Shown in pieces: positions 46,700-58,557 of a DNA stretch of 64,000 nt. The stretch comes from Apoda limacodes (Eukaryota > Arthropoda > Insecta > Lepidoptera > Limacodidae), in contig OX291555.1 of assembly GCA_946406115.1 (NCBI GenBank), forward strand, positions 15,456,001-15,520,000. The letters are read 5' to 3'. Each line of letters opens with the position of its first letter. Positions within the stretch are counted from its first letter, which is position 1. The notes beneath the pieces were generated by a model that ran no database searches, had not been told where the DNA came from, and saw nothing but the letters and a program-made list of their open reading frames with translations. A program made the position numbers and the translations under genes.

Positions 46700-47345
46700 G
46701 CGGCACATTAGTCTAGCGGCGAGCAAAACGTGAGGGGATGTTTGCGCATGAGTACTGTCGCGCACGTAATAGTTATAAAAATTTTGTTATAATCTTTTAT
46801 GTATTAATTGTGAAAACATATTAAACATTAGGCTAGATCGCGTGAATACGCAGCTTTTGTTCAAATTTTTTAACACAATTTAAAAAAGCATCTGAAGGAT
46901 TGTAGAAAATATATACCTAAGTTGTTAAACTTGCTATTGCCTAGTGCATAACTTTATAAAGTTTTATTTATTGAATATTGTATTATTGTTTCAACACTTG
47001 TGCAAATTTTAAACGCTATGATTAAGTATATAATTGCATTGAGTTGTTATAACAGTTAGTCAAATCTTTGGAATTTGTTTTTCCCTCAAATTTTAAGCAA
47101 AAATGAATAGAACATAACTTCAAAACAGTAAAGACGTAAATTTCCATACAAAAAAAACCAGTATGACGAAAAGAAGGTAAAGATCGTAAATATCGACTTG
47201 CGATTTGTTTAAATTTTTATGAACGCGACATGTCTTAACAGCTGATATTATTGTGCTTAGAGAATTAAGATAAACAAGTTAATTAATTGAGCTTTAAAAA
47301 GTCGCAGGTTACTTTGGCAAAAGCTTTGAAGCGTTTTTAGCCGGC
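46700..47345. other. Unassigned AT-rich sequence upstream of the first PHLDB exon seen
   Basis: Presumably intron. No exon-like segment or clear repeat found. Confidence 0.35.
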
Positions 47346-47349
47346 TCGT

Positions 47350-47585
47350 CAATCCATACTAATATTATAAATGCGAAAGTAACTCTGTCTGTCTGTTACC
47401 TCTTCACGCTTAAACCACTGAACCGATAGAAATGAAATTTGGCATGAAGATAGGATAGGGCATAGGCTACTTGAAAACGTCAAGTGTGAGTCAGTTTATT
47501 TTCTATAATTGAGGAGTTGCCGTTGAAATCGTACACCAAAAACAGAATTCAGGGCGGGTGAAATCGCGTGCAATAGCTAGTTAAA
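47350..47585 (+). repeat. Lepidopteran dispersed repeat (ACTAATATTATAAATGCGAA type)
   Basis: ACTAATATTATAAATGCGAA + AGTAACTCTGTCTGTCTGTT, CCACTGAACCGATAGAAATG, CATAGGCTACTTGAAAACGT, TATAATTGAGGAGTTGCCGT and the GGGCGGGTGAAATCGCGTGC end. An inverted copy of the first half lies at 62768-62915. Confidence 0.75.
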
Positions 47586-47954
47586 AATAAAATTATTCAC
47601 AATTAATGATCAGAAACGTTAATAAATATATGGTTTCTGTAAACATCTTGATGTGACAGCACAATTATTAAGTCGGAAGTACACTTTGTTTTAACCCGAC
47701 ACGTAGAAGTCCGCGTCAATTTGGCGTCTAGCCAAATATATATATATACATTATAGGTAATTAATGGCCACTAGTGTTTGAAGAGTTCCGGCCGAAGCCG
47801 AATTTTCGGCCGTGCTTCGGCTTTAATAGATTAGGACTAAAAGTTTCAGTGAGTTTTATTTATTTATTAATGAATGCAAGATTTTTGTATGGTTTAAAAG
47901 ATAACTTTAATCGAATACCAACTTGTAATTACTACAGTTCACTAAGTAAGTAAG

Positions 47955-48165
47955 TAAAGTAAGTACACACTGAAGACCAGACAACGGATACAAATACATA
48001 TGTATTACTTTTTTTAGTAAATACATACATATTATACATAAATACACCCAGACTCACGACAAACACAATGTTTTTTAACATATAAATATTTGTCCAGTGC
48101 GGGAGTCAAACCGCCACCCTCTGCGCAGCAGTCGGCCACACAACCGACTAGGCTGCGAGAAAGTA
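47955..48165 (-). mobile_element. SINE family 2, fuller copy (tRNA-derived)
   Basis: On the minus strand: GCAGCCTAGTCGGTTGTGTG + GCC (A-box region), GGCGGTTTGACTCCCGCACT (B box), GGACAAATATT, and the tail CCGTTGTCTGGTCTTCAGTG. A Pol III type retroposon related to those at 10765 and 27185. Confidence 0.75.
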
Positions 48166-48293
48166 TTTTTTCCTATTGAATAGTTGGTCATAAATTTTAA
48201 ATTGAACTGTCACTAGAAAGCCAGATAGATGGCCTAACAATGAGCTTGGTGACAAAGCCACACACTACTGGTTGCTTCTAGTGCAGAAATTAA

Positions 48294-48684
48294 AGGAAAA
48301 CGATTCGCGGCACTTTGCAGCGTGCTTTATACTAATGGGAAATTTCCCACTCGTTTTTGACATTTAATGATCATACGCTTTAAAATTTTGTAAACATGAT
48401 CACAAGCCGAATATTTATTGCTGTTTTTTACAAAATCGTGAAAATTATTAATATTTACTTAAAATCTTATTTGAGACAAATTGTAAGTAAGCCAGAATCG
48501 TGTATAACTTTTAATCTTTACAATTTAATAGAAAACTGGCTCATGGCAGACCTAGACCTAAACGGCATATTTATTCTTAGAACACGTCTTCAAAGTTTTA
48601 TGGCGTTTGATTAGTGAATTAAAAAAATAAGTGAGAAATTCGTTTGTACAAAGCACACTGCGAGGCGCGTTGAATTGTTTCTTT
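48294..48684. mobile_element. MITE family D, copy 2 (diverged)
   Basis: Collinear with 22530-22881: GATTCGCGGCACTTTGCAGC, CTCGTTTTTGACATTTAATG, AATCGTGTATAACTTTTAAT, AATAGAAAACTGGCTCATGG, AAGTGAGAAATTCGTTTGTA and GCGAGGCGCGTTGAATT. Flanked by TTAA on the left and TCAA on the right, one base away from the TTAA duplication. Confidence 0.75.
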
Positions 48685-48689
48685 TCAAC

Positions 48690-49670
48690 ATTTGGAGTTA
48701 ACCATCATGACGTAGGAAATAAACTTAATTCCAAGAAAGCTGCAAACTTGTAACAGTATTTAAGGCGAGGCTTTGATAGGTACTGCAATATCATTGTAGC
48801 TACTTCAGACGCAAGTTTGAAAAATCGTTGAGCACAAAGTTGTTAAGAAATTAAAATCATAATATTGTTCTAATTTTTATTTTAATTAACGGTTCCTTTA
48901 TCAATATATCCAGCTATTTAAGGTATTGTTGTTTATAATATGATTATTAATGAGCTATATGAATATATATATATTTATTAATAAGCTATTTGAAGTTTAT
49001 GTATAGCCTATACATTATTGTGATAAAATCGATTTTAATGATTTTGAAAAAACTTCTTCGAACTCTACCTTCCAAATAAAAAAACTATCGAGCCAAAATA
49101 ACTAAATCATGTGCTGAAAAAGTGAAAAAAAATTGATACTTTATTACAGATCGGTAGCTTTCGATTGTTGATTTTTATTCCTAAACGAAAATATACTCAT
49201 TATCAATGCATCGCCTTAAATATTAACCTAAATAAAGTAAATAGTGTTGCCTGACACACAATATTTTCCTTTTTCATGATAGCCAAGTTATTTTGGTATT
49301 ACCTATTAATACTGTTTGAGTTGCATTGAATAAATTGAGTGAGTACTAAGAAATGATTAATGTTTTTAAATGAAAGTCGATTTTAGTTTTCTGATTTATT
49401 TTAAGCTATTTTAAGACCTAAATACTCATTAGTTTCTATTTATTTCGTTCGATTTGCAATTAAGAGTTGTTTAAAACTCTTTTTTTTTAAAAAAAAAATG
49501 TAACAAACAGCGTTTTTAAACAGTTACTAAAAACAATGTTGTATTTCAAACAGTTTTAAACAAAGACTTGTCAAAAATAGGAGAGGTAGAAACAAAAACC
49601 GAAGTATCCGACCTTGGCTAAGGTCACACGTATCTTAAATTAAACAAGGTTTCCCAAACTGTCGCCAGAA
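48690..49670. other. Unassigned AT-rich sequence
   Basis: No exon, inverted repeat or recognised element seen. A-runs and T-runs only. Confidence 0.35.
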
Positions 49671-49679
49671 TGAATAATA

Positions 49680-49745
49680 CGTCAGACATTGTAGCAATGA
49701 AAACTTGATCCGATTCAACCCTACAAAGACGTAAAAGACGTGACC
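49680..49745 (+). mobile_element. Family L retrotransposon fragment
   Basis: AAAACTTGATCCGATTCAAC + CCTACAAAGACG matches 19428-19456 of the RT copy. About 50-60 bp only. The following 49790-49830 patch (GAAGGCCGCCGAAATTGGCC) resembles 47790-47820. Confidence 0.5.
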
Positions 49746-50322
49746 ACTTGGTTTAAAAAAAAAAGCAAATAACACTTTATTTTTAATGCCAATCCGAAGG
49801 CCGCCGAAATTGGCCGAAGTTAAAGCTTTGTCGAGACTAACCTAACTTTCTAGTACCATTTACCTACGTTGTTGTACCTTTAACGTTTACTTGTTTGATC
49901 CGTACACTATTTACGGATAAAATTTAACCGGGACAGACGCGATGGATGACATTATTCTAAACTATGTAGTGATAGTGATCAATATATACTTACTAATAAA
50001 GGCTTAGGTGAACAGCTGATGCTCCAATGTGAACTCTTTAGCAGCGTCAGCCAGATAGACATAATGTTTCACAATTATATTGCATTTAAACTATCTTTCT
50101 CTGTCGTTCTTAAGGAACACTACTGAACTATAAAGAACTTCTTAATAACGTTGTGTGTATACTGCCTGTCGTAAGTAGACGTGCATTGTAAAATAGAGAT
50201 GGAATTAAAAACAATACAAATAAACTAATGAACACCTCGTTATAGACAACGTCTCTATATCGACTGCCTAAACAAAAGTAGACGTATATTTTACAATATG
50301 GACAAAAATAAAAAAAATAAAC

Positions 50323-50573
50323 CATCACGACATTTATCCCGGAAGGGGTGGTCAGCTATGTTAAGAACGTTTGCCCGTAACATCTACGTTTCACCGATGG
50401 TATTCCATCACCCAAACGCGATAGTGGTAAGCCTATCGCCGTACCGGGCACAAACCAGATATGACACAACTTAACAACAAACAAATAGTAACAATATTGG
50501 TTGCTCCTCACAGGGAATTGAACCGGAGACCTTTGACATGGCAACCGCACGCTCTACCAATGCGCCACTCGGT
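50323..50573 (-). mobile_element. SINE family 3 (tRNA-derived), antisense
   Basis: On the minus strand: CCGAGTGGCGCATTGGTAGA (A box), GGTCTCCGGTTCAATTCCCT (B box GGTTCAATTCC, 50524-50514), a 150-bp body and the tail CCACCCCTTCCGGGATAAAT + GTCGTGAT. It interrupts a region whose flanks (50100-50320 and 50575-50720) share phrases such as ATTGTAAAATAGA and GTAGACGT. The head mimics a tRNA but has no complete cloverleaf that I can draw. Confidence 0.85.
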
Positions 50574-50756
50574 TCTATAGATATAATAGAAAGAATAGAA
50601 ATAAACTAATTTTCAGCCTCTAAATAGAAAACGTCTAAATAACTTCGTATGTAGTGTTAACAAGCGGAAGTAGATTTATTGTAAAATAGATATGAAAAAG
50701 GAAAAACAAAAATTAAAAAAATGGACTATTCATAGAAGAACTACTATGATTGCAAG

Positions 50757-50959
50757 TGATTCAACTTGGAGCAAAGGCCGATTAACTAGGAAACTACAGA
50801 GACGAAAGGTTCTAGTAACAATGTAGGATGGCCTTCCGCAAGTTTCCTCTACGACCTGGCAAGGGTAAAGAAAGTCGCCAAAAATAAATAGAAGAATACA
50901 ATTTGTCACCGATACAGTACCTATGTCCCGGATGAATCCATAGAAAAACAAAGGACAGT
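50757..50959 (+). repeat. Diverged units preceding the 105-bp minisatellite
   Basis: GTGATTCAACTTGGAGCAAA at about 50756 and ACTACAGAGACGAAAGGTTC match the unit of the adjacent array, followed by unrelated sequence. Probably a decayed first unit. Confidence 0.5.
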
Positions 50960-51481
50960 GATTCAACTTGGAGCAAAGAGGAAACAAGCTTAAGTGGCAA
51001 CAGGTCACGCACTTGTAGGTACTGTGAAACTATGGAAACGAAAGGTAATACGGAATACATAGATTCAACTTGGAGCGAAGGCCAATAAGCTTAAGTGGCA
51101 ATCAACAGGGCACGCACTAGTAGGGACTGAGGAACTATGGAGGCGAAAGGTAATACGGAATACATAGATTCAACTTGGAGCGAAGGCCAATAAGCTTAAG
51201 TGGCAATCAACAGGGCACGCACTAGTAGGGACTGAGGAACTATGGAGACGAAAGGTAATACGGAATACATAGATTCAACTTGCAGCAAAGGCCAATAAGC
51301 TTAACTCGCAATCAACAGGGCACGCACTAGTAGGGACTGAGGAACTATGGAGGCGAAAGGTAATACGGAATACATAGATTCAACTTGGAGCAATGGCCAA
51401 TAAATTTAAGGCGCAATCAACAGGGCACGCACTAGTAGAGACTGAGGAACTATGGAGACGAAAGATAATACGGAATACATA
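50960..51481 (+). repeat. 105-bp tandem repeat, five units
   Basis: Units begin with GATTCAACTTG at 50960, 51062, 51167, 51272 and 51377; the last four have a period of exactly 105 bp. They contain AATAAGCTTAAGTGGCAATC, CAGGGCACGCACTAGTAGGG and GAACTATGGAGACGAAAGGT + AATACGGAATACATA. The array runs directly into an RTE-type 3' end, and 105 is a multiple of three. Confidence 0.95.
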
Positions 51482-51602
51482 GCGCGGGACAGCTTTTACG
51501 TGGTGGACGTGGTGAGGGTCGCCAAATGCAAGCGGCGCAGATTTCGATTTGGAAATTTAAAAGCCAATGTCCAGCAGCGGACGTCTAGCAGCAGACACGA
51601 TA
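51482..51602 (+). mobile_element. RTE-type LINE 3' end
   Basis: GTGGTGAGGGTCGCCAAATG + CAAGC...GCCAATGTCCAGCAGCGGAC + GTCTAGCAGCAGA is the familiar 3' end of lepidopteran RTE-like elements. It abuts the 105-bp array, which may be derived from the same element. Confidence 0.65.
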
Positions 51603-53025
51603 ACAAAATTTTTATTTGCTTGTCAAACTTACTTTTATATAGCTAAAAAATGTGTACACTATTTCTATATAAAAAAATCCCGGATGAAGATATACGTCGA
51701 CTTTTAAGTTTAGTTTAGAAATGTTTCTGACAAATTACTTAAGAAACGTATTTACGTGTGCATGACAACGTTTACGGACATTAACATATAAAAGCGACGT
51801 CTCCATCATTCTAAAATTACAATAGTGAAACGCCCCCGTACGGATTCCAATGTGAAATGTGCCATGTTTTGCCAGACTGCAAAATGTTTACAGTTATAAA
51901 ATGTTGTTAAATAAATAGGTAGAGTGTTGTATTCAACGCAAATAAGGTCACTTCATAATGTTGGGTCAAAATTTTACTACATTTCATGTTAGAAATAGAA
52001 AAAAATTTAAAAGTTAAAAGTCGACGTTAAAGATAGTAGCAAAAAAAAAAAATCATGCACAGATAAATCACAACATAAAAATAACGAATAATTTTAAAAG
52101 TACTTTAAAGAGAAATTTTCTCGCCGCTATAATAAAAACGTCCAATAAACATCGCACATAAATAATAAAAACTCTCCGAAACTTTGGACCTAATCTCGAT
52201 TGTAACAAAAACAAACCACGCGTCTTGCATCGACTGTGGTTTCGCGGCAACTGAAGTAAACATGAAATTCAAAACTATTTTCTTCTTCTTTTTCTAACAG
52301 CACCGCCCTTGACTGCTAGTCACACGGTCTACACACTGGCACTTTACACGTACACTAATTTATAACAGTTTATTTTTGAATTCAGAAAACGTGGGCGTAA
52401 TATCGTGAATGGAATACTGTGTTTACGTGATCTGTAAAAATCGAATACTTCTTTTTTAAAATTTATGTAACGCAATTTAGTCGAAGGATGGCCATTAATA
52501 AAATTCAGTACAGTTTTAATTCTTTATTTTCTGACCAAATAGTTTCGGGGTAAAATCTCTGATATAAATTTATTGGCTGCAAAAACAAAAAAAATCTGTA
52601 TTTTTATTGTGAATATTAGAGAAACAAATGTCAAAACTGCTTTTTAAATTTATTATAAAAATATTTAGATCTACAAATAGTAGTACGAGATATGAGCGTT
52701 GCCAATTTAGCAACTTTGTCGCTAGATTAAGATACTTTTTGACGTGAAAAGCGACGTTTTTTATTGACTTGGCGACTTTCGAATTTGTCATAAGGAAGTT
52801 TCGAAATCGCAAACTACTAAAAACTGAATTCTTCTTAAATCAAATGCACATTAAAACGATTGGAACAAAACATGGAAAAAAACTCTGTGGCGTACACACA
52901 TAGCACTAGATCCGTAGCAAATCTGAAACCGAATAATTAAAAATATTACAAGATTTTTTACTTGCAAAGTTACTAGTTCAGATTTCTTCCGAACATTTTG
53001 CTAAAGGAGCAGACGAAATTACTAC
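51603..53025. other. Unassigned AT-rich sequence
   Basis: No gene supported. A short MKFKTIFF start at 52261 is stopped after 11 codons. The 80-codon minus frame at 52570-52812 is AT-bias product. Confidence 0.35.
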
Positions 53026-54261
53026 ACGGAGAAAAAACTTTAGTAAATAATACTAATAACCACTAAAATATTAGTAAATCCGAGGACAAGTAAATTACAC
53101 TGACGGTTACCGATGAGTTTTACTGATTGTATTTATTAACAGAAATAAAACTAGTCTTGTTGGAATAACAGTGCTGTTTACTAAAAACAAGTAAAATTTA
53201 ATGGAATGCAAAAAACTATAACACGCTTACCATCAGCGTTTAATGACACCGATACAAGTTGGTTGGTCCTGATGAAGCTCTGCCATGCGAAGCGTACGGT
53301 TGATATTAACAGGTCAGTGTAAGTGATAGATAAGAAAGGGCTACGCTGCGGCGTACATAGTGCGTCAAATCTGTTCAGCTCAGGGTTACTCTAAATGTGG
53401 AGCGGCGATAAAGGGAAATCCCCCGCCATGTGAGGAGTTATGCCTGGAGAACGCCTTGTCATACTTTACTTACATTTCGGAATGTCGGTATATATGCGAA
53501 CTATCGAAAAAACTTCAATAGCGCGATGTAGGACGCGTGATGTCACCCTTGATTCGTAGCGGTACGATATGATGTTTGTTATTAGTAAACTTCACTAATT
53601 CTTAGAAAGGTGTTTGTAAACGTTTATTAGCCTTCACTGTAATGACAAGTAGTGTTTTATCTGCCCACTTTAATAAAACTTTTGTTACCTTTAGTAAGCA
53701 TTATATGTTGATATTAATTACCCTACTCATAAATTCGAGGAAAGTTTTAAAGGATTTGTAAAATTTATAATATGTTGTAGATATTAGTTCACGGAAATAA
53801 TAAAATTTACTAAAATTGATATTTGAAATTAATAAAATTTAGTATCAACACATTTTAATAAACAGTTTTTTAATTCGAACAATATTTTTGAAGTGAAAAC
53901 TTCTTTAGCGGCGCTGTGCACTTTTTTGTGATGGGTAAAAACTGTTAAACTCGCGTCAGGTCACGTGTCCTGATCGAAAATTCGTAAGATGTCACTCGCG
54001 TTAGGAAACGTGACATTTATTTACATTAGGTTAGTTTTTGTTTTTAGTATATGGCGATTATGAGTAGTACAGGGAGGTTGGATATGGGATTTTAATTCTA
54101 TGACAGATTGAGCTGTCAAATATACAACGTCAAAAAAGTAAAAAAACAAAAGTTATTATTTTTAATAAATAAATATGGATAAGAAGTGATGGGAAGTAAA
54201 TAGCGAGTATGTTTTCACTTCTGCCGGCACTCCCGGAGTGCAACCCGTTTTTTTCTCCGTG
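53026..54261. mobile_element. Composite element with CACGGAGAAAAAA ends enclosing repeat A
   Basis: CACGGAGAAAAAA at 53026-53038 and its inverse TTTTTTCTCCGTG at 54249-54261 bound 1.24 kb. The left part is rich in TTAGTAAAT/TACTAA phrases and a similar style returns at 53580-53860 (AATAAAATTTACTAAAATTG). Repeat A copy 2 (53890-54250) abuts the right end. Middle part 53220-53540 is GC-richer and unassigned. Either A is inserted in a larger element or its end was captured. Confidence 0.55.
53890..54250 (+). repeat. Repeat family A, copy 2
   Basis: Starts GAAGTGAAAACTTCTTTAGC + GGCGCTGTGCAC, includes GCGTCAGGTCACGTGTCCTG and GAGTAGTACAGGGAGGTTGG, ends GTTTTCACTTCTGCCGGCAC + TCCCGGAGTGCAACCCG. 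It is the reverse complement of copy 1 minus the GC-rich middle. Confidence 0.85.
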
Positions 54262-54413
54262 TGCGTAGCGACTTGGTAGACTATGGGTTGTCGTGAATAA
54301 GAAGGCCTTCTTTTCGCTAGTTTTAAGATCCTATTTAAGAAAATAAAAACGATAGTTTATGCTATAGGACATGTAGGTATAACTAACGCAAAATGGCCAT
54401 ATTCTTTATTTTT

Positions 54414-54810
54414 GAAGTGAAAACTTCTTTAGCGGCGTTGTGCACTTTTTTGTGATAGGTAAATCATGTTAAAGTCGCGTCAGGACACGTGGCCTCATCG
54501 AAAATTCGTAAGACGGAGGGATTGTAGTCCGCCGGCGCGGCGTAGGAGAGGAAGCATCCCCCTCTCTTTCTACCGTGCGGCGAAAATTCTGAAGTGTTAA
54601 ATTTTTTATGTAACATAAATTGTCATGTTTGTGTTCGATAGCGCAATAAATGAATATTGTATTTTACCACATAAATTATAGTAGTTTCATATTGATAATT
54701 AAAGCAATTCGTGAAAAACTATTCCCTGACCGTTCCAAAATATCAAAAATGCACAACGTTAATATTCAAGTTTTTACTTCTGCCGGCACTCCCGGAGTGC
54801 AGCCCGTTTC
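54414..54810 (+). repeat. Repeat family A, copy 3
   Basis: Direct repeat of copy 2, 165 bp downstream: GAAGTGAAAACTTCTTTAGC, GCGTCAGGACACGTGGCCTC, a different GC-rich middle (GTAGTCCGCCGGCGCGGCGT) and the end TTTTTACTTCTGCCGGCACT + CCCGGAGTGCAGCCCG. Confidence 0.85.
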
Positions 54811-55687
54811 TTTTTTAATATGGAAATAGGATAAGCTATCGGAAAATTGATTGGGGAACCTAAAAATATTGAATGCATACGAAATTAACTTCCGGGACAC
54901 GCGAAAATTCTCCTGCGTAAAATTTATAGGAGATACTTACTCGAAAAAAATGTTATTCACAACTGCGTGATAAACTGGCTGTGACATACGGATAAACAGA
55001 CTACAGACATGAGTTACTATTTCGGTTCCTTGTTCGACAACGGAAAATACGGATCCCTAGAGCTAGCTAGTGATAAATAGCGCGACAAGATATGTCATAG
55101 CACATTTACAGCGTTTTTTTTGGCGCTTTATCTACAATATCAGCGGGGCGATACAAGTCAGTAAAAACCATCTGGTTTCAAAATGACTGTGAAATGCATT
55201 TCCCGTTTTCTTACGTTTTAACAATAAAAATGTGTAGAATAAGTTTATGGTTATGATCTACTTTTTGGTGAACTTTTATGCTGGCAAAGAAACTGCTTAC
55301 TTTTACATTGCTCGATAATGTAAATGCAATAATCAACTCCACGGGTACCATAAAACTTGACAGACATAGACATCTCTTTTTCGCTTATATTAGCTTCAAT
55401 TGTCATTTATTTAAACAAATCTTACCAATTAAGAATTAAATCAACTTCTAATTGTCGTATTGATTTGGAACTTTGCAATTTGCAAGTGTAGGTGTATGTA
55501 ACACCGATGATGACAATACAATATTTGGTTCCATCGAGGTGATCTGATGATGGGACCCGGACTTGGATAGTGGAAGTCTTCAATGCTTACTAGTAAACTC
55601 CTCGAGTTTGCGCTCAGAGCAGTTTTTTTAGCTTTCTAAACTACAAATCATATTTCAAGTTGGGATTTCAAATGTTGGTTTCCTTTT
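54811..55687. other. Unassigned spacer
   Basis: No gene or repeat that I can name; a patch near 55540-55580 is slightly GC-richer. Confidence 0.35.
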
Positions 55688-56152
55688 TAGGGTTCCGTAC
55701 CTAAAAAAGGAAAAAATAGAACCCTTTTAGGATAACTTTGTTGTCCGTCCGTCCGTCCGTCTGTCAAGACCCTTTTTCTCAGGAACGCGTGGAGGTATCA
55801 AGCTAAAATTTATATCAAATACTCAGGTCTACTGTCCCTTAGAGCTGTGAAAAAATCACACTTCTAAGACAACGCAATCAAAAGATACAGCCGTTTATAC
55901 CGCAAATTTTCGAAACTCGCAAGTGAATCAAAACCTACAGGGTACTTCCCGTGAACTCAGAATCTTGAAATTTGGTAAGAAGCAACGTCTAATAGTACAG
56001 ATAAAGGAAAAATTGCGAAAACCGTAAATTTTTAGTTACATCATAAAATAAAAATATTTTTAATAATATACAACAACAACAACAACAACAAGTTTGCACG
56101 GAACTCTCGGTCCCAGACGAGAGCCAGACTCGCACTTGGTCGGTTTTTTTTT
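55688..56152 (-). repeat. Dispersed repeat, inverted good copy (AGGGTTCCGTACC type)
   Basis: AGGGTTCCGTACCTAAAAAA, a GTCC tetranucleotide run (55745-55760), GTCAAGACCCTTTTTCTCAG, GTATCAAGCTAAAATTTATA, a CAA microsatellite (56070-56091) and the end CCAGACTCGCACTTGGTCGG + TTTTTTT. This ending is familiar from many lepidopteran genomes. The copy at 5640-6380 is its degenerate inverse; small pieces also occur at 59130 and 60458. Confidence 0.75.
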
Positions 56153-56235
56153 TGTTTAAGTTACTTTACTTCACGACATTGAAATAAAAAGGAAAAACGA
56201 TCACCAGGTCTTTTTCCTCGTTATCCAATATGTAT

Positions 56236-56515
56236 GAGGCACGTTCATAAACCCAACTCCGGTTAATCCCAGTAGCACTGACAGCAGGATAACAATACTC
56301 TACAATACAATACATTTCACTACAATACAGAGAGACAGAACGAATCTTTACCCCGGTAGAGTGTCTACTCGTATGTCTGAGACGCATTCATAAACCCAGC
56401 TACGGCTAACATCGATGGGGTTAACCCCGGTAGCACTAATAGCAGGATAAGAATACATTTTACTACAATATAGAGAGACAGAACGACACCCTACCCCGGT
56501 AAAGGGTAAATATTC
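56236..56515 (+). repeat. Tandem duplication of a 143-bp unit
   Basis: Unit 1 (56236-56379) and unit 2 (56380-56515) share TTCATAAACCCA, CAGCAGGATAA / TAGCAGGATAA, AGAGAGACAGAACGA and TACCCCGGTA. A related single piece is at 10497-10575 (AACAGCAGGATAGCATTTAC, CTCTACCGCGGTAGAGTGAG) and a last echo at about 56812. Confidence 0.8.
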
Positions 56516-56529
56516 ACTTCTCTGCACCA

Positions 56530-58280
56530 AGTTATTTTTAGGTAAAAAATTTGAAACGATAGAGAAGCACCCCCTTTTACACAAATGAAATAAAAAAAAT
56601 CGGCGGAAAATAAGTTTTTTTTTCCCGAGCGGAGCGAGAATAGCCCATAGAGGGGGGTGTGTTTGATACCAAATAAAATTTTCAAAAAATCAGTACAAAA
56701 AAAAATTTTTGGCCATCGATTTCTGCATTCCATTTGGGTATATAAGGGGATGCATCTTCATAAATGAAAATCATTTTTGCGATAAATTGACATGGTACCG
56801 AGAAGTAAAATATTACCCGGTAGAGTAAGTTTTTAAACGCGAACCTGAGAGTTGCATCAGCTGCCTATAACAAAAACATACGGTCAGATCAGGAAGTCCT
56901 ATTTAAAATAGTCCTGTAAAGGAAATCTGAGATACGTTCAAGATGTGGATTTAAAAAGAAAAGATAGAGCAACTCGTCAAAAGGAAATGATCATTTACAA
57001 CTACGCTTTGAACTCGATACCAAAGAGGAAAGATTCTTTAAGCTGTCAAGCGGTTCATAAATGGATATTTAAATTGGATGCGTCTTTGTTTGGATACCAA
57101 AAAGAAAGAATAAAATGCATATAAAGTTTATAAAATATTTAAAGTAATTTGGTTTTTTTTTTTCGCGTTACCCATTGGTCAATGCAAACACAGCAAGTAA
57201 TTTTATGAAGAAACGGACTCTGTTAAGACATTCTTAAACTCTTTTTTTTTAATTTGAATTATTTTTTTCAGAAATTACAAAGATCAAAAATGTACAAAAA
57301 CAACCGTTAACCTTCTCTGCAAAAGTTTCTGAGTCAGAAAAACTAAAAAAAAATCACATTGATGGGTTTCAAATGATAAATATCTTTATATTACGACAAA
57401 CATCCATGATTACAATTTGATAACTTTTTTATTATATATTAAGACGGTCTCTATATGCAGGGCTATATAGAGACCAGAAAGCTAATTTTTGTAATACTAT
57501 TAATATGCATGTAAATGTACTTAAAATCGATACACATTGCTATGTCGGTTGTATTTGTTATATACTTCTTAAGTAATTTATACCAAAACGACGCCTTGAA
57601 ACTTTTAATTTTTTATGTGGAATTTAATTTAACGTTTTTACCATTTAAGTCACATTTTTTGAATTTTTGCTTCAATTTATAGTCAATGCACTAGATAATA
57701 ACTAATAATTATTATTTAACCATTCGTAGAAAACGTCTTGAATCAAAGAAATGCCGTGACAGATGATTTAGGACAGACGCCGAACCAAATAAAGTTCCGA
57801 ACGACTCACTCCAAGATAGACAAATTATGCTCTTTCTCTCTACATTCCCGACGGGATGTAATTAAATTTGGCTTTTATAGTTAACTATTTTTGGGTGTCT
57901 AATTTATTAGTGAGAACGTTTTTAGTCGCTCGCTACCGTTTTTAAAGCTGTTATTAACGTTTTAGTAGAACTTAATCTAATAAAAATTTATATTGACTTT
58001 AAATAAAATAATAGTTTAAGAATTATTTTAAACCTTTAAAACGGCTACTTTTAGCAGAAACATTATGTAAAACTTATCTCAGTTATTTTTTAGAAACGAT
58101 ATATTACGTTACAAAAATAGCTAATAACTAGTTCAAAAGGATTGGTTTTTTACATTTTTGAAATGTGTTTTTCAAAATGTTAAAAAGAGAGGAAATACAG
58201 AATATCATTTGGCGGCATCAGTTAGGGAGTATCTGCACCTTAAGTAGCTTTCTCGTTTTTTTATTGAATAAAGGACATAA
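56530..58280. other. Unassigned AT-rich sequence with a small hairpin
   Basis: Contains a patch near 56618-56660 (CCCGAGCGGAGCGAGAATAG) that looks like a repeat, and a perfect 10-bp hairpin GGTCTCTATA ... TATAGAGACC at 57446-57475. No gene supported. Confidence 0.35.
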
Positions 58281-58283
58281 ACA

Positions 58284-58557
58284 GTGTGTTCGTTTTGGGA
58301 TTAAAAGTTCCCACGTTTGATACTTTTCACATTTTTGATAATGCCAGTTTTGCTACCTGTCGTTCGTGTAGCTTTGAAACGTTACTAACAAATTTTTGGT
58401 TGTAAAACAAACAGTTGACGTACATACACTACGATAATAACATGCACACTACCATAAACAACGAATATGTATAGGCAGTTTGTCGGACTAACACCGAAAC
58501 CCCGCATGTTTCGGAGGCAAAAGTAACAAAAATAACAAAAATATCGTAAACGAACGT
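58284..58557. mobile_element. MITE family B, copy 3 (right end missing)
   Basis: GTGTGTTCGTTTTGGGATTA, AGCTTTGAAACGTTACTAAC, AACAGTTGACGTACATACAC and GAATATGTATAGGCAGTTTG follow the family order, but the element stops at CGTAAACGAACGTACC, well short of the normal end. Confidence 0.8.

Noticed and set aside
50500..50575. tRNA gene on the minus strand
   Set aside because: A and B boxes are present, but the sequence cannot close a cloverleaf and continues into a SINE body.
50960..51481. CRISPR-like array
   Set aside because: Units are contiguous 105-bp repeats without unique spacers, in a eukaryotic genome.
52261..52296. Signal-peptide-like start MKFKTIFF, possible antimicrobial peptide exon
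   Set aside because: Stops after 11 codons and has no donor or second exon that I can find.
57446..57475. Perfect 10-bp hairpin GGTCTCTATA
   Set aside because: Too short to argue for an RNA gene or element.
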